A DNA stretch of 64,000 bases from 54-19 sp038210655 (lineage in GTDB: Bacteria; Chloroflexota; Chloroflexia; Chloroheliales; Chloroheliaceae), in NCBI GenBank assembly GCA_038210655.1, contig JBBQWM010000016.1, forward strand, positions 62,001 through 126,000. Reading direction: 5' to 3'. How positions within the stretch are numbered: position 1 is the stretch's first letter; the number at the start of each line of letters is the position of its first letter. The notes under the pieces were generated by a model. The model was given only the letters and a program-made list of their open reading frames with translations, was not told the DNA's origin and did not search any database. The position numbers and the translations under genes were made by a program. Positions 1 through 8,141 of the stretch are shown piece by piece.

Positions 1-101
1 TCCCGTTCGTGCGTTTCGGCCCGCGCCCCAAACAAATCGGCTAGTTCCGCCGCCGTCCCAATCATAAATTCCTGACTTTGTTTCCCGCTTGCCTTTGCCA
101 A
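1..101 (-). CDS. Partial protein N-terminus, cut by the window edge
   Basis: An open frame enters from the left edge on the minus strand and gives only 33 residues. The likely start is TTG at 101-99, with an AGGAGA ribosome-binding site about nine bases upstream. The N-terminus reads AKASGKQSQEF, followed by an Ala/Leu-rich stretch ending ETHER. That is vaguely like an acyl-CoA dehydrogenase N-terminal helix, but the fragment is too short to name. It lies 31 bases downstream of the HEAT-repeat gene on the same strand, so they may be co-transcribed. Confidence 0.4.
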   Translation of the reverse strand, partial: MAKASGKQSQEFMIGTAAELADLFGARAETHER

Positions 102-132
102 AACACTAACTCTCCTAATCTAGTTTTGCGGC

Positions 133-1341
133 CTACCAGCCCCGGTCTTTGCCCTTTACCAATTTGTATTGGTCTGCCTTTGGATGCCAATAGCGCTTAA
201 TAACCTTAGCTTCGGTTGGTTGACCGGGCCACAGGGCTATTTTGTAATAGTCTTCTCCGTCAGGGTCATCCCAGGCCGCAGACTCAAGGCCACCATAGTA
301 CACTCGAACTTGATAACAACCGGGATCAACCAAAATATAAGGTGAATCGTCGCCGAAAGCCGTACAGCCATCAACAACAAGTTTTCCCGAAGGAATCTCA
401 ATGCTACAATCCACAACGTGATCCCACTTAGCAAGATCATTTACAGGTTGGCTGTGACATAATTCGATTTCAACCGGGACAAAAGCATAGCGTGCCGTAC
501 TTACACCTATAATCCCAGGTTCGACCGCTAAAGCATCCAAATCAGATTGTGGAGTCCAAAAATTGCTAGGCCCTTGTGTTTCGGAGTCTGAGAGATAAAA
601 TTGGCGGTAGTCGGCATACAGCGAGAGTAAAACAATCCTTTTATCCAACTCCGCCTGGTTAGAAGCTGACGAAATAGACTCGACATTAGATTGGAGGCTA
701 TTTTCTCGCCTCTGTTTTAAGGCTAACAAAGCACGTTGGTCATTAAAATGCCTCAAAGCTTGAATGACCATTGATCGAACTTGCTCGTTTTCAGTATCCT
801 CTAATAAAGACAATAACGGCTCAATTGCCTCTGGCGACCTCAACGCCCCTGCTAATTCGGCCCGGACATAAGAATCTTCGGTTTCATCTCTAATGATCGA
901 AATAAGCCGGGACAGTGTTTGCATATCACCAAACTCACCCAAAGTTAAAGCTACTCTATAACGCTCATCCTCGTCCTCATTTTCATTTCTGAGAGTTTTG
1001 ATGAGCGCGTCCACGACCCTTGTATCACCAAGCCGAGCTAAAGCCTCAATTGCTGCTGAACGTACTATTCTATCATTAGATTGACTGTTCGCTACTTTAT
1101 TTAGCGGTTCTCGCGCCCGTTTGTCTCCTAAATAGCCAAGTCCTCGTGCTGCATTACAACGTACCGACGCATCTTCACTTGTATCTTGTAAAACCTCCAC
1201 CAATGGTTCAAAAACTTGCGGGTCGCCACAGCCCATTAAAGCTGTACTCGCGCTCCGCCTCAATTCTAAATCGCTGCTTTCTAACCGCTTAATGAGGATT
1301 GGTATCATCATTTTATCGTATTCTCGTGGATCGACACTCAT
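133..1341 (-). CDS. HEAT-repeat protein
   Basis: About 402 residues. The first two thirds are regular HEAT/PBS-lyase-type helical repeats of about 30 residues, with recurring patterns such as ALIKTLRNENEDEDE, RSAAIEALARLGD and VRCNAARGLGYLGD. Such solenoids bind protein partners. The last 150 residues are not repeat-like; they hold an aromatic, beta-rich segment (YQVRVYYGGLESAAWDD) that I do not recognise. The ATG at 1341 is chosen because GGGGGC precedes it at good distance; a GTG five codons further upstream is possible. The role is unknown. Confidence 0.8.
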   Translation of the reverse strand: MSVDPREYDKMMIPILIKRLESSDLELRRSASTALMGCGDPQVFEPLVEVLQDTSEDASVRCNAARGLGYLGDKRAREPLNKVANSQSNDRIVRSAAIEALARLGDTRVVDALIKTLRNENEDEDERYRVALTLGEFGDMQTLSRLISIIRDETEDSYVRAELAGALRSPEAIEPLLSLLEDTENEQVRSMVIQALRHFNDQRALLALKQRRENSLQSNVESISSASNQAELDKRIVLLSLYADYRQFYLSDSETQGPSNFWTPQSDLDALAVEPGIIGVSTARYAFVPVEIELCHSQPVNDLAKWDHVVDCSIEIPSGKLVVDGCTAFGDDSPYILVDPGCYQVRVYYGGLESAAWDDPDGEDYYKIALWPGQPTEAKVIKRYWHPKADQYKLVKGKDRGW

Positions 1342-1397
1342 AATTTTAGCCCCCACTTACGCTTGCCAAAATTATTCCACCAGCTTCACCTGCAATA

Positions 1398-2618
1398 TTA
1401 CTCCTTGCCTATAATCCCGGCGGCCCGTAACCGCTCGATAGCGGTTTCGTCGTAGCCGAGGGCGGTCAGGATTTCGCGGTTGTGTTCGCCAAAGCCGGGG
1501 GCCGGTTCGCGCACGACCGCCTGCGGATTGAGGCCATCTAGCTTGAAGGGTAGCCCAAGCTGACGGATCTTCCCGGCCTTTGGATGCTCGGCCTCTACGA
1601 CCATCCCCCGCGCCAGCATCTGCGGGTCGTCAAAGACCTCGTCCAGTTCGTAGGCCGGGCCGACGCAAACGTCCTCGTCCGCCAGAAGCGATAGCCATTC
1701 GGCCCGGGTCTTTTGCTTGAATTTCTCGGTCAACTTGGCCCGGATTTCAGCCGCTTTGGGTGGGTTGGCGTTGGTTTCGTCGTATTCGGACATATCCAGC
1801 AAAGTACACAGCCGGTTGAAGAATTTCGGTTCGAGCGCCCCAACCGTCAAATACTGACCGTCGGCGGTCTCGTAGACGGCGTATTCGGGCAGCCCACCGT
1901 TGAGCCGCCACTGACTGCGTCGGATCGGGTCGCCCGTCGCCAAAAACATAGCAGCCTGATAGGGCAGCAGCCCGACTACTCCTTGCGTCATCGATACATC
2001 TATCATCCGGCCTTCGCCTGTAATGTGCCGCCCCTGCAAAGCCGACAAAATCCCGACCAGTGACATGAGCGAACCGCCGGCGAGATCGGCGATTTGCACC
2101 CCCGGAATAACCGGCGCGGCCCCAGCAGGCCCGGTCTGACCGAGCGCTCCGGCATAGCCGATATAGTTCAAATCGTGACCGGGCCGTTGCTGGTAGGGGC
2201 CGTCCTGCCCGTAGCCGGATAGGGCGCAATAGATCAGCCGCGAATTAAGCTTTTTCAAATCCTCATAGCCTAACCCTAATCGGGCCATCACTCCCGGCCT
2301 GAAACTTTCCAGCAGCACATCGGCCTCTATTACAATCTTTTTAAAAATCTCGCTGCCTTCGGCCTCCTTGAGATTGAGGGTCAGACTGCGTTTGTTGCGG
2401 TTGAGTTGCAAAAAGGCCGGGTTCTCGCCGGGAGGCCAGCCCCAGCGCAAATAATCGCCAAGCTGCGGGTCTTCTACCTTCAATACGTCTGCGCCCAAAT
2501 CGGCCAGCAGCAAAGTAGCGTGTGGCCCCGGCAAAAGCCGACTCAGATCAACTACTTTCAGGCCGGATAGCGGTAGCTTTGAATCCAGCACATCCGAATA
2601 AGGAAATATTGCGCTCAT
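1398..2618 (-). CDS. CaiB/BaiF family CoA-transferase (class III)
   Basis: 406 residues, full length for class III CoA-transferases and alpha-methylacyl-CoA racemases. The N-terminus carries GLKVVDLSRLLPGPHATLLL and LGADVLKVEDP, the family's CoA-binding start, and NRNKRSLTLNLK follows near residue 75. The family either moves CoA between carboxylic acids or racemises 2-methylacyl-CoA; the LLPGPH start is closer to the racemase-like branch, but the substrate cannot be read. Its ATG overlaps the TGA of the upstream TPR gene by four bases (ATGA), so the two are probably translationally coupled. Confidence 0.85.
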   Translation of the reverse strand: MSAIFPYSDVLDSKLPLSGLKVVDLSRLLPGPHATLLLADLGADVLKVEDPQLGDYLRWGWPPGENPAFLQLNRNKRSLTLNLKEAEGSEIFKKIVIEADVLLESFRPGVMARLGLGYEDLKKLNSRLIYCALSGYGQDGPYQQRPGHDLNYIGYAGALGQTGPAGAAPVIPGVQIADLAGGSLMSLVGILSALQGRHITGEGRMIDVSMTQGVVGLLPYQAAMFLATGDPIRRSQWRLNGGLPEYAVYETADGQYLTVGALEPKFFNRLCTLLDMSEYDETNANPPKAAEIRAKLTEKFKQKTRAEWLSLLADEDVCVGPAYELDEVFDDPQMLARGMVVEAEHPKAGKIRQLGLPFKLDGLNPQAVVREPAPGFGEHNREILTALGYDETAIERLRAAGIIGKE

Positions 2619-3343
2619 CCCAGTTTATCCAACTCCTCAATAATTTCGCGGGCCTGAGTAGCCAGTATCCCGTCCAGATCGTCCGTTAAAGTCAAATAAG
2701 CTTGCAAATCGGCATGGGCCGGTAGAACCTCGCCCTTGTCGATAAAAACCAACCCCCGGTAGAAAAAAGCATCCACCGCTCCATGCGGGTCGGTGGTCAG
2801 GGCCGTGCTGTAATCGGCCAGCGCCTCATTGTAGCGTTGAAGCTGATGTAAAGCCAGCCCACGGGCGATATACGGGCCGGTCGCCGCCGCTTCGGTCTGG
2901 CCCTGGTGAAGTTCTATCGCTTTCCCAGCATCTTCAACCGTCTTTTCAAACTCGCCTTTGGCAAACCAGATACCACCGCGCCGGAAGTACGCCTCGGCAT
3001 CCTGTGGTTCCAGTTCAATCGCCCGGCTGTAGTTATAGAGGGCCGTTTCGATGTTACCTAACCCTTCCCAGGCCAGCCCCAGATTGTAATAGGCTCCCGC
3101 CATTTCCGGCCTGAGCGTTACGGCCTCTTCGAGCGCTTTGATCGCCTCACCGTAGCGTTCTAGTTCGAGCAGCGCGACTCCCCGCCCGTTTTGAGCCTCG
3201 GCCACCTCCATAGCGGTCGCCTCATCCGTAGTATGGCCCAAAAAGATCAGCGCTCGGTTAAACTTATCCAGGGCCGACCCCCATTCCTGGTTTACCAGAG
3301 CTAGTTCGGCCTGTTCAATCAAATGTAGCGGTGAGTCCTCCAC
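2615..3343 (-). CDS. TPR-repeat protein
   Basis: 242 residues, almost entirely tetratricopeptide repeats, for example GAYYNLGLAWEGLGNIETAL and AYFRRGGIWFAKGEF, with no signal peptide. It is probably a cytoplasmic protein-protein interaction scaffold. The start is a GTG preceded by GAGGAGG at about six bases. It is the first gene of a minus-strand unit with the CoA-transferase, whose start overlaps its stop. No specific partner can be named. Confidence 0.82.
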   Translation of the reverse strand: MEDSPLHLIEQAELALVNQEWGSALDKFNRALIFLGHTTDEATAMEVAEAQNGRGVALLELERYGEAIKALEEAVTLRPEMAGAYYNLGLAWEGLGNIETALYNYSRAIELEPQDAEAYFRRGGIWFAKGEFEKTVEDAGKAIELHQGQTEAAATGPYIARGLALHQLQRYNEALADYSTALTTDPHGAVDAFFYRGLVFIDKGEVLPAHADLQAYLTLTDDLDGILATQAREIIEELDKLG

Positions 3344-3362
3344 CTTTGCCTCCTCTAAAATT

Positions 3363-3398
3363 AACAGGGATAGACAGGATGCACAGCATAGGATTAAC
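3363..3398. repeat. Degenerate 9-base tandem repeat
   Basis: The sequence steps in 9-base units (AACAGGGAT, AGACAGGAT, GCACAGCAT, AGGATTAAC). The same unit, reading CCTGTTAAT in the other direction, recurs at 48651-48686 and 62938-62970. It lies between the TPR gene and the divergent EEP gene. The rest of the 3344-3598 gap shows no gene. Confidence 0.6.
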
Positions 3399-3598
3399 TT
3401 TTCCTACCCTGACGAACTAGCTAATTTGATTGTCCCACCTGCGCCTGGCTCAGATTATCGCCTTTAGCTAGGTCTATCCCGGCCTGTTCATCATATACTC
3501 CCGGCGGGCATTATTCAAGCCAGATGGTAAAGATAGCTTATAAATGTCATTGCAATCGGCCTGGCGGTGTGGCAAAATAATGTTGGAGGATAAAGGGC

Positions 3599-4381
3599 GT
3601 GCGGGTGCTAACTTATAATATACTGGACGGTGGCGAAGACCGCTTCCCGGAAATTTTGAATGTTATTCGGCAGGCCGAGCCGGACATAGTGACCGTCCAG
3701 GAGGCCAACGACGAGGCATTATTTTATAATCTGGCCCGCGAATTGGGTATGCAAGCCGAATTAGGGGCGGGCAATCGGGGCTTCCACCTGGGCTTGCTTT
3801 CACGTTACCCGATTGTCGGTTGTATCAATCATCCCGACCGAGGTATTTTTCATCATACCTTCTTGGAGACCCATCTCGATACGCCGCTTGGCCCGCTGGC
3901 CGTTTTTGTGGCCCACCTCAAACCCGGCTACAACCCCGCCGATGAAGAATGGCGCTCCAAAGAAGCACGTCAGGCCCTCGGCTATATGCAACCCTACAGC
4001 GATGGCTTGATGTTTTTGGCGGGAGATTTTAATACGATGAGTCCGCAGGACATTTTGAACCTGGACGACTGGCCGCTACAATGGCGGGCCTATCTATGGG
4101 CCAAGGGTGGCAACCTGCCCCGCGAAGCGATTGCCGAAGTGTTGGCTGCTGGCTATCACGATTGTTACCGCCGCCTTTATCCGTCCCCTGCTTCTCCCCA
4201 ATCCGAAAACCGCTACCGGCCCGGCTACACCCTACCTGCCTCCAAACCTAATATTCGGCTCGACTACTTCTTTGCCTCGTCTACTCTCGCGGCGCGGCTC
4301 CAAAGTTGTGAAGTTATCACCACCTACGAGGCCGGTCGCGCTTCCGACCATCTGCCAGTCCTGGCCGAGTTTGCGAGCTAA
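3599..4381 (+). CDS. Endonuclease/exonuclease/phosphatase (EEP) family protein
   Basis: 260 residues with the full EEP signature: LTYNILDGG at the N-terminus, the metal-binding VQE near residue 38, HLKPG near 108, GDFN near 142 and the catalytic SDHLPV at the C-terminus. The fold hydrolyses phosphodiesters in DNA, RNA, lipids or inositol phosphates; the substrate here is not evident. The start is GTG at 3599. No signal peptide is visible, and no adjacent gene suggests a pathway. Confidence 0.85.
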   Translation: MRVLTYNILDGGEDRFPEILNVIRQAEPDIVTVQEANDEALFYNLARELGMQAELGAGNRGFHLGLLSRYPIVGCINHPDRGIFHHTFLETHLDTPLGPLAVFVAHLKPGYNPADEEWRSKEARQALGYMQPYSDGLMFLAGDFNTMSPQDILNLDDWPLQWRAYLWAKGGNLPREAIAEVLAAGYHDCYRRLYPSPASPQSENRYRPGYTLPASKPNIRLDYFFASSTLAARLQSCEVITTYEAGRASDHLPVLAEFAS

Positions 4382-4460
4382 AGAATAAAGCACTGCATTT
4401 TCCATCTATTGCGACAAGTTTTAGCCATACAACGCTAATTTAGCAGTAAATACTCAGGCC

Positions 4461-4524
4461 GGGCGACCACACAGGGTCGCCCCTACAACGGATTTTGGGT
4501 AGGGGCGACCCTGTGTGGTCGCCC
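4461..4524. repeat. Palindromic repeat family A, copy 1
   Basis: Perfect 26-base inverted repeat: arms 4461-4486 and 4499-4524, beginning GGGCGACCACACAGGG, with a 12-base spacer. Flanking bases (ACTCAGGCC on the left, GGCTGTGTAGTTAC on the right) match the terminal inverted repeats seen around other copies at 15724, 18130 and 31394. The element is probably a small non-autonomous palindromic unit; as RNA it would form a strong hairpin. Confidence 0.85.
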
Positions 4525-4566
4525 AAATGGGGGGTAGGCTGTGTAGTTACATTTAGCAAACAAAAA

Positions 4567-4612
4567 TCAGGTGTCAGCTAAACCTGACACCTGACACCTC
4601 ATACCTGAAATC
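4567..4612. repeat. Hairpin plus 7-base tandem repeat
   Basis: TCAGGTGTCAG (4567-4577) and CTGACACCTGA (4584-4594) form a perfect 11-bp stem with a 6-base loop. The right arm continues as 7-base units (CCTGACA, CCTGACA, CCTCATA, CCTGAAA) up to the end of the mrp gene. A related hairpin is at 56408-56450. Confidence 0.7.
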
Positions 4613-5713
4613 TTACTTAATCACCGGCAGTTTGCGATGGGCCAGTACCGAGATACGGGCGGCCATGTTGCGGGCGGCGCTTTTGAACGCCTGGGCTACC
4701 GGCGAATCTGGCTGACTTACTACTATCGGCACGCCCGTATCGCCGCCGATCCGCACAGCGGTCTCGATTGGGATTTCGCCCAAAAAGTTCAGGTTGCGGC
4801 GTTGAGCTTCGCGGGCCAGGTTGCCGTGATCGAATATTTCGGTGCGAATGCCGCAGTGAGGGCAAACGAAATAACTCATATTCTCGACCAACCCCAAGAT
4901 CGGTACGTGCATTTGCTGGAACATCGCCAACCCGCGCAAGGCATCCGACAGCGCGACATCCTGGGGGGTGCTGACAATTATCGCCCCGCTCAACTGCACC
5001 GATTGGGTCATGGTTAGCTGGGCATCGCCGGTTCCGGGCGGCATATCAACGATAAAATAATCGAGCGGCCCCCACTCTACATCGCGCATCAGTTGTTGGA
5101 GCGCTCCGTGTACCATCGGGCCACGCCAGGTCATCGAGGAACCCGCCGGAACTAGAAAGCCAATCGACATCATTTTTACGCCGTGATTTTCGATAGGCAA
5201 AATCCGATTCTCGTCGATCATCTTGGGTCGTTCGCTTGACCCCATCATCATTGGGATGTTCGGGCCATAAATATCGGCATCCAAAAGCCCGACCCGCGCC
5301 CCTTCCTGAGCCAGCGCGACCGCTATATTGACGCTGACGGTACTCTTGCCCACGCCACCTTTGCCGCTGGATACCGCGATAATATTCTTGACATTCGGCA
5401 GCAAAGGCGAAGCCGGTTCCGATACACCGCCCGTCGCACCCTTGCGGGCAATCGAGACATCGGCATCCCAGTTAATTTTAATGTCGGTCAGGCCTGGAAC
5501 CATTTTGTGGAGTGCTTCTTCGCTTTGCTTTTGCATTACGTTTTTGAGCGGGCAGGCCGGGGTGGTCAACACTATCGTAAAGGTCAGGCGGGAGCCATCG
5601 ATTTGCACATCCCGGATCATCCCTCGTGAAACCAGGTCGCCACCCAATTCCGGCTCCTGAACTGTGCCAAGCGCTTTTAGCACATCCTCTCGGCTCATTA
5701 TTTCGGTTGTCAT
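4613..5713 (-). CDS. apbC: Mrp/ApbC family P-loop iron-sulfur carrier ATPase
   Basis: 366 residues, standard length. An N-terminal MIP18/DUF59 domain (residues about 5-85, VQEPELGGDLVSRGMIRDV) precedes the NTPase. The deviant Walker A GKGGVGKSTVSVNIA is near residue 115 and DMPPGTGDAQLT near 225. The Cys pair in CPHCG near residue 285 is the Fe-S site. The family assembles and delivers Fe-S clusters in the cytosol. GAGGAG sits five bases before the ATG. It is transcribed alone. Confidence 0.93.
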   Translation of the reverse strand: MTTEIMSREDVLKALGTVQEPELGGDLVSRGMIRDVQIDGSRLTFTIVLTTPACPLKNVMQKQSEEALHKMVPGLTDIKINWDADVSIARKGATGGVSEPASPLLPNVKNIIAVSSGKGGVGKSTVSVNIAVALAQEGARVGLLDADIYGPNIPMMMGSSERPKMIDENRILPIENHGVKMMSIGFLVPAGSSMTWRGPMVHGALQQLMRDVEWGPLDYFIVDMPPGTGDAQLTMTQSVQLSGAIIVSTPQDVALSDALRGLAMFQQMHVPILGLVENMSYFVCPHCGIRTEIFDHGNLAREAQRRNLNFLGEIPIETAVRIGGDTGVPIVVSQPDSPVAQAFKSAARNMAARISVLAHRKLPVIK

Positions 5714-5894
5714 ACTTTCTCCTCTATATGTAAAAGTTTGTTATAAGTGTAAAGCAAAGATTTACTATCGAACCAGTTCTAATACGTTTCGTGAAAAGTC
5801 TCTCAAACTTTTGCCCCTTATTATACCACCTGGATTACCACACGCCAATCTTGTGCGCTACAACAATCAGGGCGCTAACAAAGTCCTGAATGAT

Positions 5895-5922
5895 GTAGGA
5901 GCGGTCTTCTGACCGCGATTGA
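5895..5922 (+). repeat. Hairpin repeat family B, variant half-copy
   Basis: Reads GTAGGAGCGGTC-TTCT-GACCGC followed by GATTGA. It matches the left half of the elements at 13721 and 24057, but the stem differs on both sides (GCGGTC/GACCGC instead of GCGAGC/GCTCGC) while the TTCT loop is unchanged. It lies between mrp and the gene at 6013. Confidence 0.6.
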
Positions 5923-5955
5923 TTTACTATCGCCCGGCTTTACTTTGTTAGCGTC

Positions 5956-5964
5956 TGCTATAAT
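5956..5964 (+). promoter_or_regulatory. Extended -10 promoter element
   Basis: TGC directly followed by TATAAT (5959-5964), an extended -10, 49 bases before the ATG at 6013. No good -35 is visible at 17 bases. Confidence 0.45.
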
Positions 5965-6012
5965 AGCTGGGTACAGCAGAATTTTATGTTGCAGCTATTT
6001 TAGGTTGTAGCT

Positions 6013-6891
6013 ATGGAAGGTTACGATCCAATGAACCCATCCGACGTTCAAGCTTTCACCCAGGCCGTTAACCTGGCTCAATTCGGTCAAACCGATCAGG
6101 CTCACTTTACCCTGAACCAGCTTTACCAAAAATACCCCCACGATTGCAATTTGTTGTTCTGGTTGGCTTTTACCAGTGCTAAGCCGGAGATGGCTCGTCA
6201 GTACCTTGAACAGGTCAGGCGCTTGGAGCCAAATAATACCAACCTTGTTCAAGCTCAGACCTGGCTGACCCAATCTGCCCAGGCTGTCTCGCCCTCTCCT
6301 GCCTGGGAAAACGTATCCAGTAGCCCCTACCAGCCTGACTATTTCCCACAAGTACCCGTCCAGACCCGCAAACCTCAGTCCAAAAAAACCCGGCTGATAC
6401 TCTTAGGAATAGCGGTGATCGCCCTGATTTTCGTGGCAACGATAGTTTTCTTGACATTCACCGCCGTTTCGGATGTAGGAGAAATACCGGCCCCGGTCAA
6501 CTCACGCCGCCTTAATCTCGAATCGCGCAACGAAATGCTGGATTTAATGAAAAATTTTGGGGTGGAGGGTATAGGAATGTACGCCACTTCCAACCAGCCG
6601 GGCGAGTTAAAAGTCTTTTATGAGGCCAAAATGCGTGAGAAAGGCTGGCAGCTTGCCGGGAATAATCAGCTTCAACTATCCCCCTCTGGTATAGCTCAAC
6701 TTGGCGGCTCGATCAACTTGACTTTCCAAAAGGAAAAGAAGTTCGCCTCTATCAGCATAGTCGGGCCGTTGAACAGCCAAACCATTCAGGTTCTAGCCGA
6801 TAGCGAGGGGGATTATCTCCGAAATCAGGTCAAGCCCGGTGACACTATTGTTGTGCTAGTCCAGACCAATATCGGTAATCTTCTAAAGTGA
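6013..6891 (+). CDS. Single-pass membrane protein with N-terminal TPR-like domain
   Basis: 292 residues. Residues 7-95 form a TPR-like helical domain closely related to that of the protein at 41038-42093 (shared pattern of FTQAVNLAQFG, a Cys at the same place, then RLEPNNTN). A Pro-rich linker leads to one transmembrane segment near 125-150 (LILLGIAVIALIF). The outer domain (160-292) is an alpha/beta segment with YATSNQPGELKVFYEAKM, of the kind often seen in small extracytoplasmic domains. The function is unknown. A second ATG six codons in is possible. Confidence 0.72.
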   Translation: MEGYDPMNPSDVQAFTQAVNLAQFGQTDQAHFTLNQLYQKYPHDCNLLFWLAFTSAKPEMARQYLEQVRRLEPNNTNLVQAQTWLTQSAQAVSPSPAWENVSSSPYQPDYFPQVPVQTRKPQSKKTRLILLGIAVIALIFVATIVFLTFTAVSDVGEIPAPVNSRRLNLESRNEMLDLMKNFGVEGIGMYATSNQPGELKVFYEAKMREKGWQLAGNNQLQLSPSGIAQLGGSINLTFQKEKKFASISIVGPLNSQTIQVLADSEGDYLRNQVKPGDTIVVLVQTNIGNLLK

Positions 6892-6914
6892 GCGGCTAAT
6901 GATCCAGTGGCGGA

Positions 6915-7048
6915 GATGAGGGTTGAAGGATAAAGGACGAGGGGTCCTCCATTAGTGGAGCAAGGTCACACAAGGGTTGGGGTTCTTTGTTGGATAATGG
7001 CTCCGTCAATAGACCGTTCCCCTCATCCTTCATCCCTCATCCCTCATA
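6915..7048. repeat. Intergenic repeats before the toxin-antitoxin pair
   Basis: 6915-6948 and 7021-7048 are degenerate 7-base tandem arrays (GATGAGG/GTTGAAG/GATAAAG, and CCTCATC/CTTCATC/CCTCATC/CCTCATA) in opposite orientation. Between and after them is a motif reading ATGGCTCCG..ATAGACCGTT, seen twice here (near 6998 and 7053) and again at 46236-46257. No gene is visible in 6892-7169. Confidence 0.6.
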
Positions 7049-7082
7049 AGATATGGCTCCGCCCATAGACCGTTCTCAAGTT

Positions 7083-7110
7083 TTGAAAAGCTTGCTTGCT
7101 TTGCTATAAT
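7083..7110 (+). promoter_or_regulatory. Sigma70-type promoter for the vapBC-like pair
   Basis: TTGAAA at 7083-7088, a 16-base spacer, then TATAAT at 7105-7110, preceded by TGC (extended -10). It lies about 60 bases before the antitoxin start. Confidence 0.65.
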
Positions 7111-7169
7111 TCAGTTGCGGCCTATACCAAATCTGGCTGCGATGTATGAACCAATCAGGAGTATTCACA

Positions 7170-7490
7170 ATGGCTATCGAAGCAAACCCCACCACTAAAA
7201 ATTTAGAAGCATTGGTGGCGAAAATACGAGAGTTGCCCACCCAGGATGTATTAACTCTATCAAGCTACATCACCGAGTTGCTACGAGAGCGGGTCGGTCA
7301 GAATGACAAAAGTGTGGAGCAATCGGTCGTTTCTCGGTCTGAGCCTATACCGGCTGAAATTGAAGCTAAAATGATAGAAATTTTTGGCGCGGAAGAATGG
7401 GCTGAAATTAAGAATACTAACATTACCGATTTGCCGCCTTTACCGAAATCGCTTTCTGAGTATGTAAACGAAGGCCGTGGCTCCTACTAA
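7170..7490 (+). CDS. Antitoxin-like protein of a VapBC-type pair
   Basis: 106 residues from the ATG at 7170, chosen because AGGAG (7157-7161) sits eight bases upstream; an ATG at 7146 lacks such a site. The N-terminal half is a helical segment (KIRELPTQDVLTLSSYI) that does not look like a common AbrB or RHH antitoxin. The C-terminus ends DLPPLPKSLSEYVNEG, nearly identical to the end of the antitoxin-like protein at 26052-26444. The stop overlaps the toxin start by one base (TAATG). The assignment rests on genetic arrangement and the paralogous pair. Confidence 0.65.
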   Translation: MAIEANPTTKNLEALVAKIRELPTQDVLTLSSYITELLRERVGQNDKSVEQSVVSRSEPIPAEIEAKMIEIFGAEEWAEIKNTNITDLPPLPKSLSEYVNEGRGSY

Positions 7491-7960
7491 TGGAGTACGC
7501 TTTTTTAGATACTAACGCGCTGCTAAAACTTTATCATACAGAGAAAGGTTCAACCTGGGTTAAAACGTTTGTGATAGGCAAACAAGTTATAATTTCTGAA
7601 CTAACTTTTGCAGAAAGTGCCACGACTTTATCACGGCTCTATCGTGATGGTATTTACACCAAACGCCAGGCGGCCCGTTTGTATTTTGAAATTGAATCTA
7701 ATCGCTCCAACTATACAGTTATTCCACTGGAATTGGTGCTGCAACTAAATCAAGTTGTTATCCTGGCTTTTAACTTGCCAACCGGTTTGCGGATACGTTC
7801 TTTGGATGCTCTACAACTGATAGCGGCAAAAAAAGCTCAAAGCGAAGTGATAGCTTTAGACCCGCTTGCCAACTTCAGCTTTGTAAGTTCGGATGCACAG
7901 CTATTAAAAGTGGCGCAAGCTCAGAGCTTTGTAACCGAAAACCCCGAAGATTACCCCTAA
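7490..7960 (+). CDS. PIN-domain toxin, VapC-like
   Basis: 156 residues. The PIN-domain acidic residues are at D7 (FLDTNALLKLY), E37 (SELTFAESAT), D106 (RSLDALQL) and D135 (FVSSDAQLL). PIN toxins cleave RNA, often tRNA or rRNA, with Mg2+. It is translationally coupled to the upstream antitoxin-like gene. It is clearly a paralogue of the toxin at 25582-26052: same length, same acidic residues, and both end in ENPEDYP. Confidence 0.85.
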   Translation: MEYAFLDTNALLKLYHTEKGSTWVKTFVIGKQVIISELTFAESATTLSRLYRDGIYTKRQAARLYFEIESNRSNYTVIPLELVLQLNQVVILAFNLPTGLRIRSLDALQLIAAKKAQSEVIALDPLANFSFVSSDAQLLKVAQAQSFVTENPEDYP

Positions 7961-8002
7961 AAGTTAATACCCAAAATAGCCTCAAAATAATACCCAGGAA
8001 AA

Positions 8003-8031
8003 TTGTTCAGGCTTGCAGGGTTTGCTATAAT
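8003..8031 (+). promoter_or_regulatory. Sigma70-type promoter for gatB
   Basis: TTGTTC (8003-8008), a 17-base spacer, then TATAAT (8026-8031) with TGC just before it (extended -10). It would give a leader of about 105 bases before the gatB ATG. Confidence 0.6.
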
Positions 8032-8141
8032 AGAGTAGGAGATTTTTATTGTTATTACTGCTTAGTAGTAACACGAGCGAACGGCCTGAATTGAACAACC
8101 ACTAATAGGGTGATAGGAAGCGAACGAGAGGTAGTCGGTAA

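Noticed and set aside
1747..2229. Long minus-strand open frame inside the CoA-transferase gene
   Set aside because: Arg-rich frame shadow of the CaiB/BaiF gene.
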